In this document: positions 7,273 through 14,632 of the stretch, piece after piece
Position numbering within the stretch: position 1 is the first letter of the stretch
Layout: each line of letters opens with the position of its first letter
Source of the DNA: DASXYU01 sp036502295
GTDB taxonomy: Bacteria; Actinomycetota; Actinomycetes; Mycobacteriales; Jatrophihabitantaceae
Length of the DNA: 26,173 bases
Assembly (NCBI GenBank): GCA_036502295.1
Contig: DASXYU010000017.1
Span: 1 to 26,173 of the forward strand
Direction: 5' to 3'
Position numbers and translations under genes: made by a program
Notes under the pieces: model-generated
What the model was told of the DNA's origin: nothing
What the model saw: only the letters and a program-made list of their open reading frames with translations
Databases searched by the model: none

Positions 7273-8073
7273 GTGCCGGTCATCGAAGTCTCCGACGCGG
7301 CCGACCCGCGCCTGGACGACTTCCGTGACCTGCAGGACGCCGACGCCCGCCCGGATCGTCGTGGCGTCGTCATCGCCGAGGGCGTCAACGTCGTCGAGCG
7401 GCTGATCGGTTCGCCGTACCGGGTGCGGGCAATCTTCGGCGTTCCGGCCCGGCTCGCTGCATTGGCTCCGGTGTTGCCCGAGGACGTCCCCGCGTACGCG
7501 GCGGACAAGTGGCTGCTCTCGGAGGTGGTCGGCTTCCGGGTGACCCGTGGCGTCCTCGCTGCCGCCGATCGTCTCGCCGGGCCCGACGTGCCTGCGCTGC
7601 TTGCACGCTCGTCGCGGGTGGCGGTGCTTGAGTCGCTCAACGACTTCGAGAACCTCGGCGCGCTCTTCCGCAACGCGGCGGCGTTCGGCCTCGATGCGGT
7701 GCTGCTCGATCCGCAGTGCGCCGACCCGCTCTACCGCCGCAGTGTGCGGGTCTCGATGGGGCACGTGCTGCGTGTGCCGTTCGCCCGGCTCCCCGGGCAG
7801 TGGCCGTCCTCGCTGCGAATGGTGAAGGACGCAGGACTGAATCTGCTGGCGATGACGCCGAGCGGCGACCTCGAGGTCTCGAGTAGCGAACTGGGTTCGC
7901 TACTCGACAACCGCGGTCGCCGCTGGGCGGTGCTGTTCGGTGCCGAAGGCCCGGGACTCACCGCGGAGGCGATGGCGGTGGCCGATGCGCGGGTGCGGAT
8001 CCCGATGGCGGCTGGAGTCGATTCGCTCAACGTCGCGACCGCCGCTGCAGTGGCGTTCTCACACCTCGCCTAA
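7273..8073 (+). CDS. TrmH/SpoU family RNA 2'-O-methyltransferase
   Basis: This 266-residue protein would methylate a ribose 2'-OH in tRNA or rRNA using S-adenosylmethionine. The N-terminal part (about 1-110) is a substrate-binding domain typified by RRGVVIAEGVNVVERLI. The C-terminal SPOUT domain carries all three motifs: ESLNDFENLGALFRNAAAFG (motif 1, near 119-138), AVLFGAEGPGLT (motif 2, near 219-230) and VRIPMAAGVDSLNVATAAAV (motif 3, near 240-259). DPLYRRSVRVSMGHVLRVPF is also typical of the family. The exact RNA target cannot be read from sequence. GTG start chosen because the N-terminus fits and a -10-like element lies six bases upstream. A perfect 13-bp hairpin sits inside the coding sequence at 7879-7907. 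Confidence 0.9.
   Translation: MPVIEVSDAADPRLDDFRDLQDADARPDRRGVVIAEGVNVVERLIGSPYRVRAIFGVPARLAALAPVLPEDVPAYAADKWLLSEVVGFRVTRGVLAAADRLAGPDVPALLARSSRVAVLESLNDFENLGALFRNAAAFGLDAVLLDPQCADPLYRRSVRVSMGHVLRVPFARLPGQWPSSLRMVKDAGLNLLAMTPSGDLEVSSSELGSLLDNRGRRWAVLFGAEGPGLTAEAMAVADARVRIPMAAGVDSLNVATAAAVAFSHLA
7879..7907. repeat. Perfect 13-bp inverted repeat inside the methyltransferase gene
   Basis: TCGAGTAGCGAAC (7879-7891) is followed by TGG and its exact reverse complement (7895-7907). It encodes the variable segment SSSELGSLLD between motifs, so it costs little at protein level. Confidence 0.85.
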
Positions 8074-8131
8074 TCCGCGAAGATCGGCGCGGCAGCCCCG
8101 CATACGGTGATTCGCGGCCAATCTTGCTCAG

Positions 8132-8137
8132 TAGGAT
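8132..8137 (+). promoter_or_regulatory. Leaderless -10 of guaA
   Basis: TAGGAT ends six bases before the guaA ATG, and the intervening GGGCCG is not a ribosome binding site. The mRNA is expected to start at or next to the ATG. No convincing -35 is visible. This is the best example of a spacing shared by six genes in the window. Confidence 0.6.
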
Positions 8138-8143
8138 GGGCCG

Positions 8144-9706
8144 ATGCAGCCCGATCTCGTTCTCGTGGTCGACTACGGGGCGCAGTACGCGCAGTTGATC
8201 GCGCGCCGTGTGCGCGAGGCGCACGTCTACTCCGAGATCGTCTCGCACACCGTGCCCGTCGCCGAGATCCTGGCGAAGAACCCCACGGCGATCGTCCTCT
8301 CCGGCGGTCCGTCCTCGGTCTTCGAGCCCGGTGCCCCGCAGACCGATCCGACGCTCTTCACCGCGGGTGTTCCGGTCTTCGGAATCTGCTACGGCTTCCA
8401 GGCGATGACCCAGGCGCTGGGTGGCGAGGTGGCGAATACCGGCGGCTCCGAATTCGGCCGTACCGAGCTCAGCGTGGCGAGCAGCGGCCGGCTGATGGCA
8501 GGCCTGCCGAGCACCCAGCTGGTCTGGATGAGCCACGGCAACGAGGTCACCCGGTCTCCGGAGGGTTTCACCGTCCTCGCCTCGACGCCCGGCGCGCCGG
8601 TTGCGGCCTTCGAAGACCTCGACCGCTCGCTTGCCGGCGTGCAGTTCCATCCGGAGGTGCTGCACACCGAGAACGGTCAGGCGATCCTCAAGCACTTCCT
8701 CTACGACATCGCCGGCTGCCGCCCCACCTGGACCGAGGCGAACATCATCGATGACCAGGTGGCGGCGATCCAGGCGCAGGTCGGCGACAAGCGCCTCATC
8801 TGCGCGCTCTCCGGCGGAGTCGACTCGGCCGTCGCGGCGGCGCTGGTGCAGCGCGCGGTGGGTGACCAGCTCACCTGTGTCTTCGTCGACCACGGTCTGC
8901 TGCGCGCCGGCGAGGCGGAGCAGGTGGAGCGCGACTTCGTCGCGGCCACCGGTGTGAGGCTCAAGGTGGTGGATGCGAGCAGGCAGTTCCTCGACGCGCT
9001 CGCCGGGGTGAGCGACCCGGAGGAGAAGCGCAAGATCATCGGCCGCGAGTTCATCCGCACCTTCGAGGCGGCGCAGCGGGAGATCCTCGCCGAGGCAGGT
9101 TCCGCAGGTGCGAGCGTCGACTTCCTCGTGCAGGGCACCCTCTATCCCGACGTCGTGGAGTCTGGCGGAGGTTCGGGTGCCGCGAACATCAAGAGTCACC
9201 ACAACGTCGGCGGGTTGCCCGACGACCTGGAGTTCAGCCTCGTAGAACCGCTGCGCACGCTCTTCAAGGACGAGGTGCGCGCCATCGGCCGGCAACTGGG
9301 CCTGCCCGAGCTGATCGTGGGCCGCCAGCCCTTCCCCGGCCCGGGTCTCGGCATCCGCATCGTCGGTGAGGTCACTGCCGAACGCCTCGAGATCCTGCGC
9401 CGCGCTGATGCCATCGCCCGCGCTGAGCTCACCGCGGCCGGACTCGACAGCCAGATCTGGCAGTGCCCGGTCGTCCTGCTGGCGGATGTCCGCTCGGTGG
9501 GCGTGCAGGGTGACGGCCGCACCTACGGCCACCCGGTGGTCCTTCGCCCGGTGTCGAGCGAGGACGCCATGACGGCGGACTGGACGCGCGTGCCCTACGA
9601 GGTTCTCGAGAAGATCTCCACTCGCATCACCAACGAGGTTCGTGAGGTGAACCGCGTCGTCCTCGATGTGACGAGCAAGCCGCCGGGCACCATCGAGTGG
9701 GAGTGA
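8144..9706 (+). CDS. guaA: GMP synthase (glutamine-hydrolysing)
   Basis: This 520-residue enzyme converts XMP to GMP with ATP and glutamine, the last step of guanine nucleotide synthesis. The class I glutamine amidotransferase domain (about 1-190) has its nucleophile C82 in FGICYGFQ and H169 and E171 in VQFHPEV. The ATP pyrophosphatase domain has the PP-loop SGGVDS at 223-228. The C-terminal dimerisation domain has the familiar QPFPGPGLGIRIVGEV and the final XMP-binding end DVTSKPPGTIEWE. Length is normal and nothing is missing. It is preceded by the RNA methyltransferase but has its own leaderless-type promoter. Its stop is one base from the stop of the convergent unknown gene. Confidence 0.98.
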   Translation: MQPDLVLVVDYGAQYAQLIARRVREAHVYSEIVSHTVPVAEILAKNPTAIVLSGGPSSVFEPGAPQTDPTLFTAGVPVFGICYGFQAMTQALGGEVANTGGSEFGRTELSVASSGRLMAGLPSTQLVWMSHGNEVTRSPEGFTVLASTPGAPVAAFEDLDRSLAGVQFHPEVLHTENGQAILKHFLYDIAGCRPTWTEANIIDDQVAAIQAQVGDKRLICALSGGVDSAVAAALVQRAVGDQLTCVFVDHGLLRAGEAEQVERDFVAATGVRLKVVDASRQFLDALAGVSDPEEKRKIIGREFIRTFEAAQREILAEAGSAGASVDFLVQGTLYPDVVESGGGSGAANIKSHHNVGGLPDDLEFSLVEPLRTLFKDEVRAIGRQLGLPELIVGRQPFPGPGLGIRIVGEVTAERLEILRRADAIARAELTAAGLDSQIWQCPVVLLADVRSVGVQGDGRTYGHPVVLRPVSSEDAMTADWTRVPYEVLEKISTRITNEVREVNRVVLDVTSKPPGTIEWE

Positions 9707-9707
9707 C

Positions 9708-10484
9708 CTAGCGCGGCAGCGGCAGCCCGATCAGATCGGTGAAGCGCGCGGCCGCCGCGCTCGTCCAGAGGTGTTCGGCCGCGGCGACGAGGACGGCCTC
9801 GGAAGGATCTCCGTAGGTGGTGCCGCCGCTGCGCGGGCGCAGGGCCGCCGCGCACAGTCGTAGCGCGATCGCGTACTCGACGGCCGACATGCTTTCGGCA
9901 AGGGCGAGTTCGACGCGCCACAGCGCCGGATCCTCGTCCACGGTCGGGTGATCGGGCGCGAGCACGAGACCCCGGCCGAGGTCGCGCGCGACCCTCTCGA
10001 ACCACGATTCGGGGGACTCATCAGGTGCGGAGTTCAGTCGAGTGAGTAACCCCGTTGCCGCCAGTACCGTGCGCAACTCGTGCTGGTGAACGTGCGCCCG
10101 GCTGCGGAGTAGTCGGGCGGTGAGTGCGACGTGGACGATCCGTCGAGCCGCAGCGGTATCCACCGCGACCCCGAGCCGGCTGGTGACGGGGGCGACCAGG
10201 ACGGTGATTCCGCCGTGCTGCTGAGGCGCGGTGGCCGAGGAGAGTGCGACCGCGAGCAGGTCCCAACTGCCCTCCAGCCAGCGTTGCCGTAGCTGCGGTG
10301 CGGCGTCGAGGAGGTCGTCGAGCGCGTCGAAGACGAGGTCCATCCCGCCCGGCACGTCAGGCGTGCTGCGGAACGGTGCGGCCGCCGTCAGATTGAGCAG
10401 CTGAGCAAGATCGCGCGCAGTGCACACGGTGGTGACCCGGGTACGCGGCAGCGCGGTCGCGCCATCCACCCAGTAACCAGGCAT
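9708..10484 (-). CDS. Unrecognised 258-residue protein
   Basis: I do not recognise this family. The protein is soluble-looking, alanine- and leucine-rich and mostly helical, with no signal peptide or membrane segment. It opens MPGYWVDGATALPRTRVTTV and ends DLIGLPLPR. A central stretch (GGITVLVAPVTSRLGVAVDT) looks like two beta strands around a turn. The start at 10484 is well decided: GGAGG lies five bases upstream of the ATG, although the frame stays open further upstream. It converges on guaA with a one-base gap between stop codons, so no intergenic terminator exists. Its upstream region is the AT-richer island shared with the glycosidase gene. Confidence 0.75.
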   Translation of the reverse strand: MPGYWVDGATALPRTRVTTVCTARDLAQLLNLTAAAPFRSTPDVPGGMDLVFDALDDLLDAAPQLRQRWLEGSWDLLAVALSSATAPQQHGGITVLVAPVTSRLGVAVDTAAARRIVHVALTARLLRSRAHVHQHELRTVLAATGLLTRLNSAPDESPESWFERVARDLGRGLVLAPDHPTVDEDPALWRVELALAESMSAVEYAIALRLCAAALRPRSGGTTYGDPSEAVLVAAAEHLWTSAAAARFTDLIGLPLPR

Positions 10485-10675
10485 CCGTGCCTCCTTGCAT
10501 GCGGCCCGTCCTAAGCCGCCCTCACCGGCACAATCGACCGGAGGGTGCCCCAACTTCAATGTCGGGCTCGACGGGCTCGGATCGCTTTATGCGCATGAAT
10601 TCCTTGTCGGCTGGGCTGCCTATCACGGAACTGATTTTCAGCAAATAGTCTTTGGTCCCGAGGTCGTAGGACTAA

Positions 10676-10750
10676 ATGGTGAAATTCAGCGCCGTGGCCC
10701 TTATCGCAATCGCCATTACGGACGCATTACTGCGGATTGCCCGTCGCTAG
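10676..10750 (+). CDS. Possible 24-residue hydrophobic peptide
   Basis: ATG at 10676 opens a 24-codon frame ending TAG: MVKFSAVALIAIAITDALLR, then IARR. It has one hydrophobic helix with a basic residue at the start and an Arg-rich end, like a tiny single-span membrane peptide. A weak AGGAC precedes the ATG. It lies 63 bases before the glycosidase lipoprotein gene in an AT-richer island. At this length chance cannot be excluded. Confidence 0.25.
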   Translation: MVKFSAVALIAIAITDALLRIARR

Positions 10751-10752
10751 AC
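10747..10752 (+). promoter_or_regulatory. Possible -10 element of the glycosidase gene
   Basis: TAGACT fits the actinobacterial -10 pattern TAnnnT and would give a leader of about 55 bases before the GH5-type gene. No clear -35 is seen. It overlaps the stop of the micro-ORF. Confidence 0.3.
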
Positions 10753-10813
10753 TGCGCTCGCACCTCGATCGCAGGTTGAGCGTGTTCAACGTTTCCTCAG
10801 ATCTCGGGCGGGG

Positions 10814-12070
10814 GTGGGTGTGCCTCGGCGTTTCGCCCGCCTCCTTGCAGTGTTGGCAGGAACGGCTGCGGTCCTGCTAGTCGCCGGTTGCACCGGATCC
10901 AAGCCGGTAGGACCCGGACCGACAGGGACAACCTCAACCTCGGCCACTTCACCCTCGTCGACCTTGAGCAGCCGCAGTTCCTCGGCCGACGCCAGTTCCT
11001 CGGTATCCAGTTCCGTGCCGTCGGGCCAGGCGGCCCCGAAGCCGGTCGTCCGGGGCAACCTCCTGCTCGACTCCCGTACCGGCGAGCAATTCATCCCTCG
11101 CGGGGTCAACTGGGGCACCTTCGAGTACCTCTGCGCCCAAGGCCGGGGCTACTCGGAGCTGGATGCCCTTCCGTACGCCGACCCCGCCGGCCGGGTCGCG
11201 CACGCGATCCGCGCGTGGGGGGTGAACACGGTGCGGCTGCCCCTCAACGAGGACTGCTGGCTGGGCACGCGGGACGCGCCGGTGAGCGACCAGGCGACGC
11301 CGAGGACGGCCGCCGGCTACCGCGCCGCCGTACAGGGCTTCGTCCAGGCTCTCAACGCGCAGGGCATCGTGGTGATCCTCGACCTGCAGAGCCGCAAGCG
11401 GATCGGTTCCGACCAGTTCGGCAACGTGGCGATGCCGGACGCACAATCCCTGGATTTCTGGGCCCAGGTGGCCGCGGCGTATGCCTCAGACCCCTCCGTG
11501 ATGTTCGACGCCTTCAACGAGCCGTATTCGCCCGCTGATGCCTCGGGCGCCCGAATCTTCGACCTCACCTGGACTTGCTGGCGCGACGGCGGCTGCACGC
11601 CACCCGTCGAGGACGATCCCAGCACCGCGAACGGTGCGACCTACCGCGCCGTGGGCATGGCGCAGGTTGTTACCACGATTCGCGCCGCCGGAGCCACGCA
11701 GCCGATTCTGCTGAGCGGTCTCGACTACGCCAACGACCTGAGCCGGTGGCTGCAGTACGCACCTGCCGACACCCAGCTCGTCGCCGCCTTCCACAGCTAT
11801 GACTTCGCGTCCTCCTGCTCGAAGACGAGTTGCTGGGATTCCGTCCTCGCCCCGCTCGCACAGCGTGTACCCGTCCTCACCAGCGAGCTGGGCGCCAATG
11901 ACCCGACGGACGGTTATGTCTCGACCTATCTCGACTGGGCCGACGCCCACGGCGTCGGCGCGCTGTTCTGGGTGTGGGGCGAGGACCCGTCGATGGCGCT
12001 CGCCACGGACGAGGTTGGTACCCCGACGCCCTATGGCAAGCTCGCCCGCACCTGGCTCCTCGGCAAGTAG
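10814..12070 (+). CDS. GH5-type glycoside hydrolase lipoprotein
   Basis: This 418-residue secreted enzyme starts with a lipoprotein signal (lipobox VAGC, cysteine 26). A Ser/Thr-rich linker of about 50 residues follows, then a TIM-barrel domain of the cellulase-like GH5 clan. The opening FIPRGVNWG and the strand VNTVRLPLNEDCW are typical. The general acid is probably E236 in FDAFNEPYS, and the nucleophile E358 in VLTSELGAND; H-x-Y in AAFHSYDF is also typical. The polysaccharide cleaved is unknown, probably a beta-linked glucan or mannan. It sits outside the membrane, just upstream of the polysaccharide synthase operon, where a glycosidase commonly trims or releases the polymer. Start is GTG at 10814; GTG at 10820 is an alternative. 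Confidence 0.85.
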   Translation: MGVPRRFARLLAVLAGTAAVLLVAGCTGSKPVGPGPTGTTSTSATSPSSTLSSRSSSADASSSVSSSVPSGQAAPKPVVRGNLLLDSRTGEQFIPRGVNWGTFEYLCAQGRGYSELDALPYADPAGRVAHAIRAWGVNTVRLPLNEDCWLGTRDAPVSDQATPRTAAGYRAAVQGFVQALNAQGIVVILDLQSRKRIGSDQFGNVAMPDAQSLDFWAQVAAAYASDPSVMFDAFNEPYSPADASGARIFDLTWTCWRDGGCTPPVEDDPSTANGATYRAVGMAQVVTTIRAAGATQPILLSGLDYANDLSRWLQYAPADTQLVAAFHSYDFASSCSKTSCWDSVLAPLAQRVPVLTSELGANDPTDGYVSTYLDWADAHGVGALFWVWGEDPSMALATDEVGTPTPYGKLARTWLLGK

Positions 12071-12200
12071 CCACGCTCAAATCGGGCAACTCTACGCCGA
12101 TGACGTGCGGGCTTCACCCGGGATCGGATGAAGCGGCCATCGGGTGCATTTGCACGAGTCACGACCACTATCCGTTAATTGGCGAAAACGCGCTCTTCTA

Positions 12201-12230
12201 TTCACAAGCGCATAGACTTGGCTAAATAAT
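12201..12230 (+). promoter_or_regulatory. Candidate promoter of the polysaccharide operon
   Basis: TTCACA (12201-12206) and AATAAT (12225-12230) are separated by 18 bases, each one mismatch from the sigma-70-type consensus. Transcription would begin near 12237, giving a leader of about 123 bases before the GTG at 12360. Confidence 0.5.
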
Positions 12231-12309
12231 TTAGCTGTCACCGAGTAACACATAAATTTAAACGTGAATTGGCCGACATTCCTCGGGAAATACGAGCTTT
12301 ATTGCCGCG

Positions 12310-12329
12310 AATAAGGTGAGATCCTTATT
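12310..12329. promoter_or_regulatory. Hairpin or operator in the operon leader
   Basis: AATAAGG and CCTTATT form a perfect 7-bp inverted repeat around TGAGAT. It is either an RNA hairpin in the leader or a DNA site for a dimeric regulator, 30 bases before the first gene. Confidence 0.4.
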
Positions 12330-12359
12330 GGCGATGCCACGTGTTCCGGGGGGTTCGAC

Positions 12360-12626
12360 GTGTCTGGGAAGACAGCTATGTCTCGCCGACCGCAAGGGTC
12401 GGCGTTGCGCGCAATGGGTAAGGCATTCATCACGCTCGCGATCTTCGTGGTCGCGACCTTGGCCTACCTGATTGCGCCAGTTCTCGCGTTGCTGGTCGCC
12501 GTCCTCGCCTACCTCTTCAGGACTCGCGCCGGCGCGCTGACCCGTGCCGGCAAGCCGCGCCCGCGTCGCAGCGTCACCACCCCCCAGGCGGTCAGCAGCG
12601 GGTTCGGCTCCGGGGGGCGTCGGTGA
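12360..12626 (+). CDS. Small basic membrane protein, first gene of the polysaccharide operon
   Basis: This 88-residue protein has a basic N-terminus (about 1-20), one long or two short hydrophobic helices (about 21-54, ITLAIFVVATLAYLIAPVLA onward) and a basic, Ser/Gly-rich C-terminal tail (PRPRRS to GGRR). I do not recognise a family. Its GTGA overlap with the next gene, and the promoter region before it, make it a probable real component, perhaps a small partner of the membrane synthase. GTG 12360 is used with GGGGGG upstream; ATG 12378 is an in-frame alternative. Confidence 0.65.
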   Translation: MSGKTAMSRRPQGSALRAMGKAFITLAIFVVATLAYLIAPVLALLVAVLAYLFRTRAGALTRAGKPRPRRSVTTPQAVSSGFGSGGRR

Positions 12627-14632
12627 CGTTGATCTGGGGCGAGGACACCGGGCTGCCGTCGCGTCCGTCGCCCGGCGCTGCCGACGAGCATGCGGTGGGC
12701 CCGTCCGCAGCTGCTTTCGACGAGGTTGGCGACTGGCTCCTGCGCAGCGGTGCGATCGACGAGGAGCGCCTCGATTTCGCCCGCGCGCAGAGTCGCCGGA
12801 GCGGTCAGCAGGTCGGCGACATCCTGGTCGCCTACGAGATCATTCCCGAAGAGGTGCTCGTCGCCGCGCTGTGCGAACTGCACGGCCTGCAGCCGGTGGG
12901 ACTGGTCGGTGCAGCGCCCGACCCGGTCGTGGCGCACTCGCTGCCCCGGGACCTGAGTCTCGCCTGGCGGATCGTGCCCGTGGCGATCACGCTCGATCGC
13001 ACCGTCTTGCTCGCCGCAGCGCGGCCGCTGGACCCGCCGCGGCTCGCTGAGGTCGAGCGCCTGGTCGGACACCCGGTCGAGCAGCTTCTCGCCAGCCGCA
13101 AGGAACTCGACGAGCTCATTCAGCAGGTGAACGCCGAGCACTTCACCGAGGTCGCCAGGACGTTGCTGCGCGACACCGCCCCCGAGTTCTCCGCGGATGT
13201 CGTCATCACGCCGATGCAAAAGGGGACGGCGCTGGCCGTGGTACTCGTGGTCATCGTGGCCCTGGTGGTGGCGGCCATTCCCACCCTGATCACGCTCGTA
13301 GGGCTGGCCAGCGTCTTCTACCTCTTCGTCTCGGTCTACAAGTTCTGGCTGACGATGCGCTCGCTGGGGACGCGCCTCGAGATGGAGATCTCCGCCGAGG
13401 ACATCGCGGCGCTCAATGAGTCCGATCTTCCGCCATACACGATCCTGGTGCCGCTCTACCGCGAAGGCGGCGTCGTACCGAACCTGGTTCGTGGGCTCAA
13501 CGAGCTGAACTATCCGCGCACCCTGCTCGACATCAAGTTGCTCTGCGAAGAGGACGACGACGACACCATCGCCACCATCCGCGCGCTGGACCTGCCGCCG
13601 CAGTTCCGGCTCGTGGTGGTGCCGAACAGCCTGCCGAAGACGAAGCCGAAGGCGTGCAACTACGGACTGCAGTTCGCGACCGGAGAGTACTGCGTCATCT
13701 TCGATGCAGAGGACCGTCCCGACCCCGATCAGCTGAAGAAGGCGGTCATCGCATTCCGCCGGCTGTCGGAGGACGTCGTCTGCGTGCAGGCCAAGCTCAA
13801 CCACTTCAACCAGCACCAGAACATGCTCACCGCGTGGTTCGCGAACGAGTACGCGATGCACTTCGAGCTGATCCTGCCGGCGATGGCATCGTCGAACTCG
13901 CCGATCCCGCTCGGGGGCACGTCCAACCACTTCGTCACGTCGACGCTGCGCGAACTGGGAGCATGGGACCCCTTCAACGTCACCGAGGACGCGGACCTGG
14001 GACTGCGTCTGCACCGAGCTGGTTACCGCACGGCGATGATCGACTCGACGACGCTCGAAGAGGCGAACTCGGCGGTCGGCAACTGGATCCGCCAACGCAG
14101 CCGCTGGAACAAGGGCTACCTGCAGACCTGGCTAGTGCACATGCGGCACCCGCTCGAACTCCTCCGCGAGACCGGTCTACGCGGCTTCATCAGCATCAAC
14201 CTGACCCTGGGCAGTGCGTTCGTCCTCCTGCTGAACCCGGTGTTCTGGTTCCTCACCACGTTCTACGTGTTCGTGCACCTGCACCTCATCCAGCAGATCT
14301 TCCCGGGAGTCATCTACTACGTCGGCAGCACGATGCTGTTCGTCGGAAACTTCGTCTTCCTCTTCCTCAACGTCGCGGGAGGCTTGCAACGCGGGCAGTT
14401 CGACCTCACCCGCACGGCACTGCTCTCGCCGTTCTACTGGGGATTGATGAGCTGGGCGGCCTGGAAGGGATTCATCCAGCTCTTCACCAACCCGTTCTAC
14501 TGGGAGAAGACCGAGCACGGTCTCGACCAGCCGGAGACGAACAGCGGGACGCGGTGGGACGAGTCCGACGAGGTCGGCCTCGACGCGCTCTTCGGCAGCG
14601 GAGCGCGCCACGACCCGGTGCGCACCGGATGA
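12623..14632 (+). CDS. Membrane GT2 polysaccharide synthase with N-terminal GspE_N/MshEN-like domain
   Basis: This 669-residue protein is the core enzyme of the operon. Residues about 30-170 form a domain like GspE_N/MshEN, with two consecutive motif copies (34-57 and 63-88: EVGDWLLRSGAIDEERL and QVGDILVAYEIIPEEVL). In other proteins this fold binds cyclic di-GMP. Two membrane helices lie near 200-240. A family 2 glycosyltransferase domain follows with DAED at 361-364, TED at 454-456 and QRSRW at 491-495, the D,D,D,QxxRW set of processive synthases such as cellulose synthase and NfrB. A C-terminal membrane block lies at about 518-590. It would polymerise a sugar nucleotide on the inner face and pass the chain outward. 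The sugar is unknown. It starts at a GTGA overlap and ends at an ATGA overlap. Confidence 0.9.
   Translation: MTLIWGEDTGLPSRPSPGAADEHAVGPSAAAFDEVGDWLLRSGAIDEERLDFARAQSRRSGQQVGDILVAYEIIPEEVLVAALCELHGLQPVGLVGAAPDPVVAHSLPRDLSLAWRIVPVAITLDRTVLLAAARPLDPPRLAEVERLVGHPVEQLLASRKELDELIQQVNAEHFTEVARTLLRDTAPEFSADVVITPMQKGTALAVVLVVIVALVVAAIPTLITLVGLASVFYLFVSVYKFWLTMRSLGTRLEMEISAEDIAALNESDLPPYTILVPLYREGGVVPNLVRGLNELNYPRTLLDIKLLCEEDDDDTIATIRALDLPPQFRLVVVPNSLPKTKPKACNYGLQFATGEYCVIFDAEDRPDPDQLKKAVIAFRRLSEDVVCVQAKLNHFNQHQNMLTAWFANEYAMHFELILPAMASSNSPIPLGGTSNHFVTSTLRELGAWDPFNVTEDADLGLRLHRAGYRTAMIDSTTLEEANSAVGNWIRQRSRWNKGYLQTWLVHMRHPLELLRETGLRGFISINLTLGSAFVLLLNPVFWFLTTFYVFVHLHLIQQIFPGVIYYVGSTMLFVGNFVFLFLNVAGGLQRGQFDLTRTALLSPFYWGLMSWAAWKGFIQLFTNPFYWEKTEHGLDQPETNSGTRWDESDEVGLDALFGSGARHDPVRTG

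Larger units (their letters stand above)
10485..10813. other. AT-richer intergenic island upstream of the glycosidase gene
   Basis: This 329-base stretch is clearly poorer in G+C than its surroundings between about 10550 and 10745. It separates divergent genes and probably holds both promoters. On plus, TAGACT at 10747-10752 is a reasonable actinobacterial -10. A 24-codon hydrophobic micro-ORF lies within it (10676-10750). An open frame of 94 codons crosses it but does not look like a protein. No tRNA or recognisable riboswitch was seen. Confidence 0.6.
12071..12359. other. AT-rich promoter and leader region of the polysaccharide operon
   Basis: From about 12150 to 12330 the sequence is far more AT-rich than anything else here. 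It includes a small palindrome GTGCATTTGCAC (12144-12155), a plausible promoter (12201-12230) and a leader of about 120 bases with a perfect 7-bp hairpin (12310-12329). No known riboswitch class was recognised. Confidence 0.6.

Noticed and set aside
8027..9532. Minus-strand open frame of 501 codons
   Set aside because: It is antisense to guaA, whose motifs are complete. Long antisense frames are common in high-GC coding DNA, and the sequence has no domain.
10495..10779. 94-codon plus-strand open frame in the AT-richer island
   Set aside because: It begins inside the leader of the unknown minus gene, has no ribosome binding site, and its composition does not look like a protein of this genome.
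11974..12225. 83-codon open frame at the end of the glycosidase gene
   Set aside because: It is mostly a different frame of the glycosidase and runs into the AT-rich promoter region.
13654..14628. Upstream extension of the GT-C-like gene in its reading frame
   Set aside because: The extension overlaps the GT2 synthase in another frame. The ATG at 14629, in an ATGA overlap, is the natural start.
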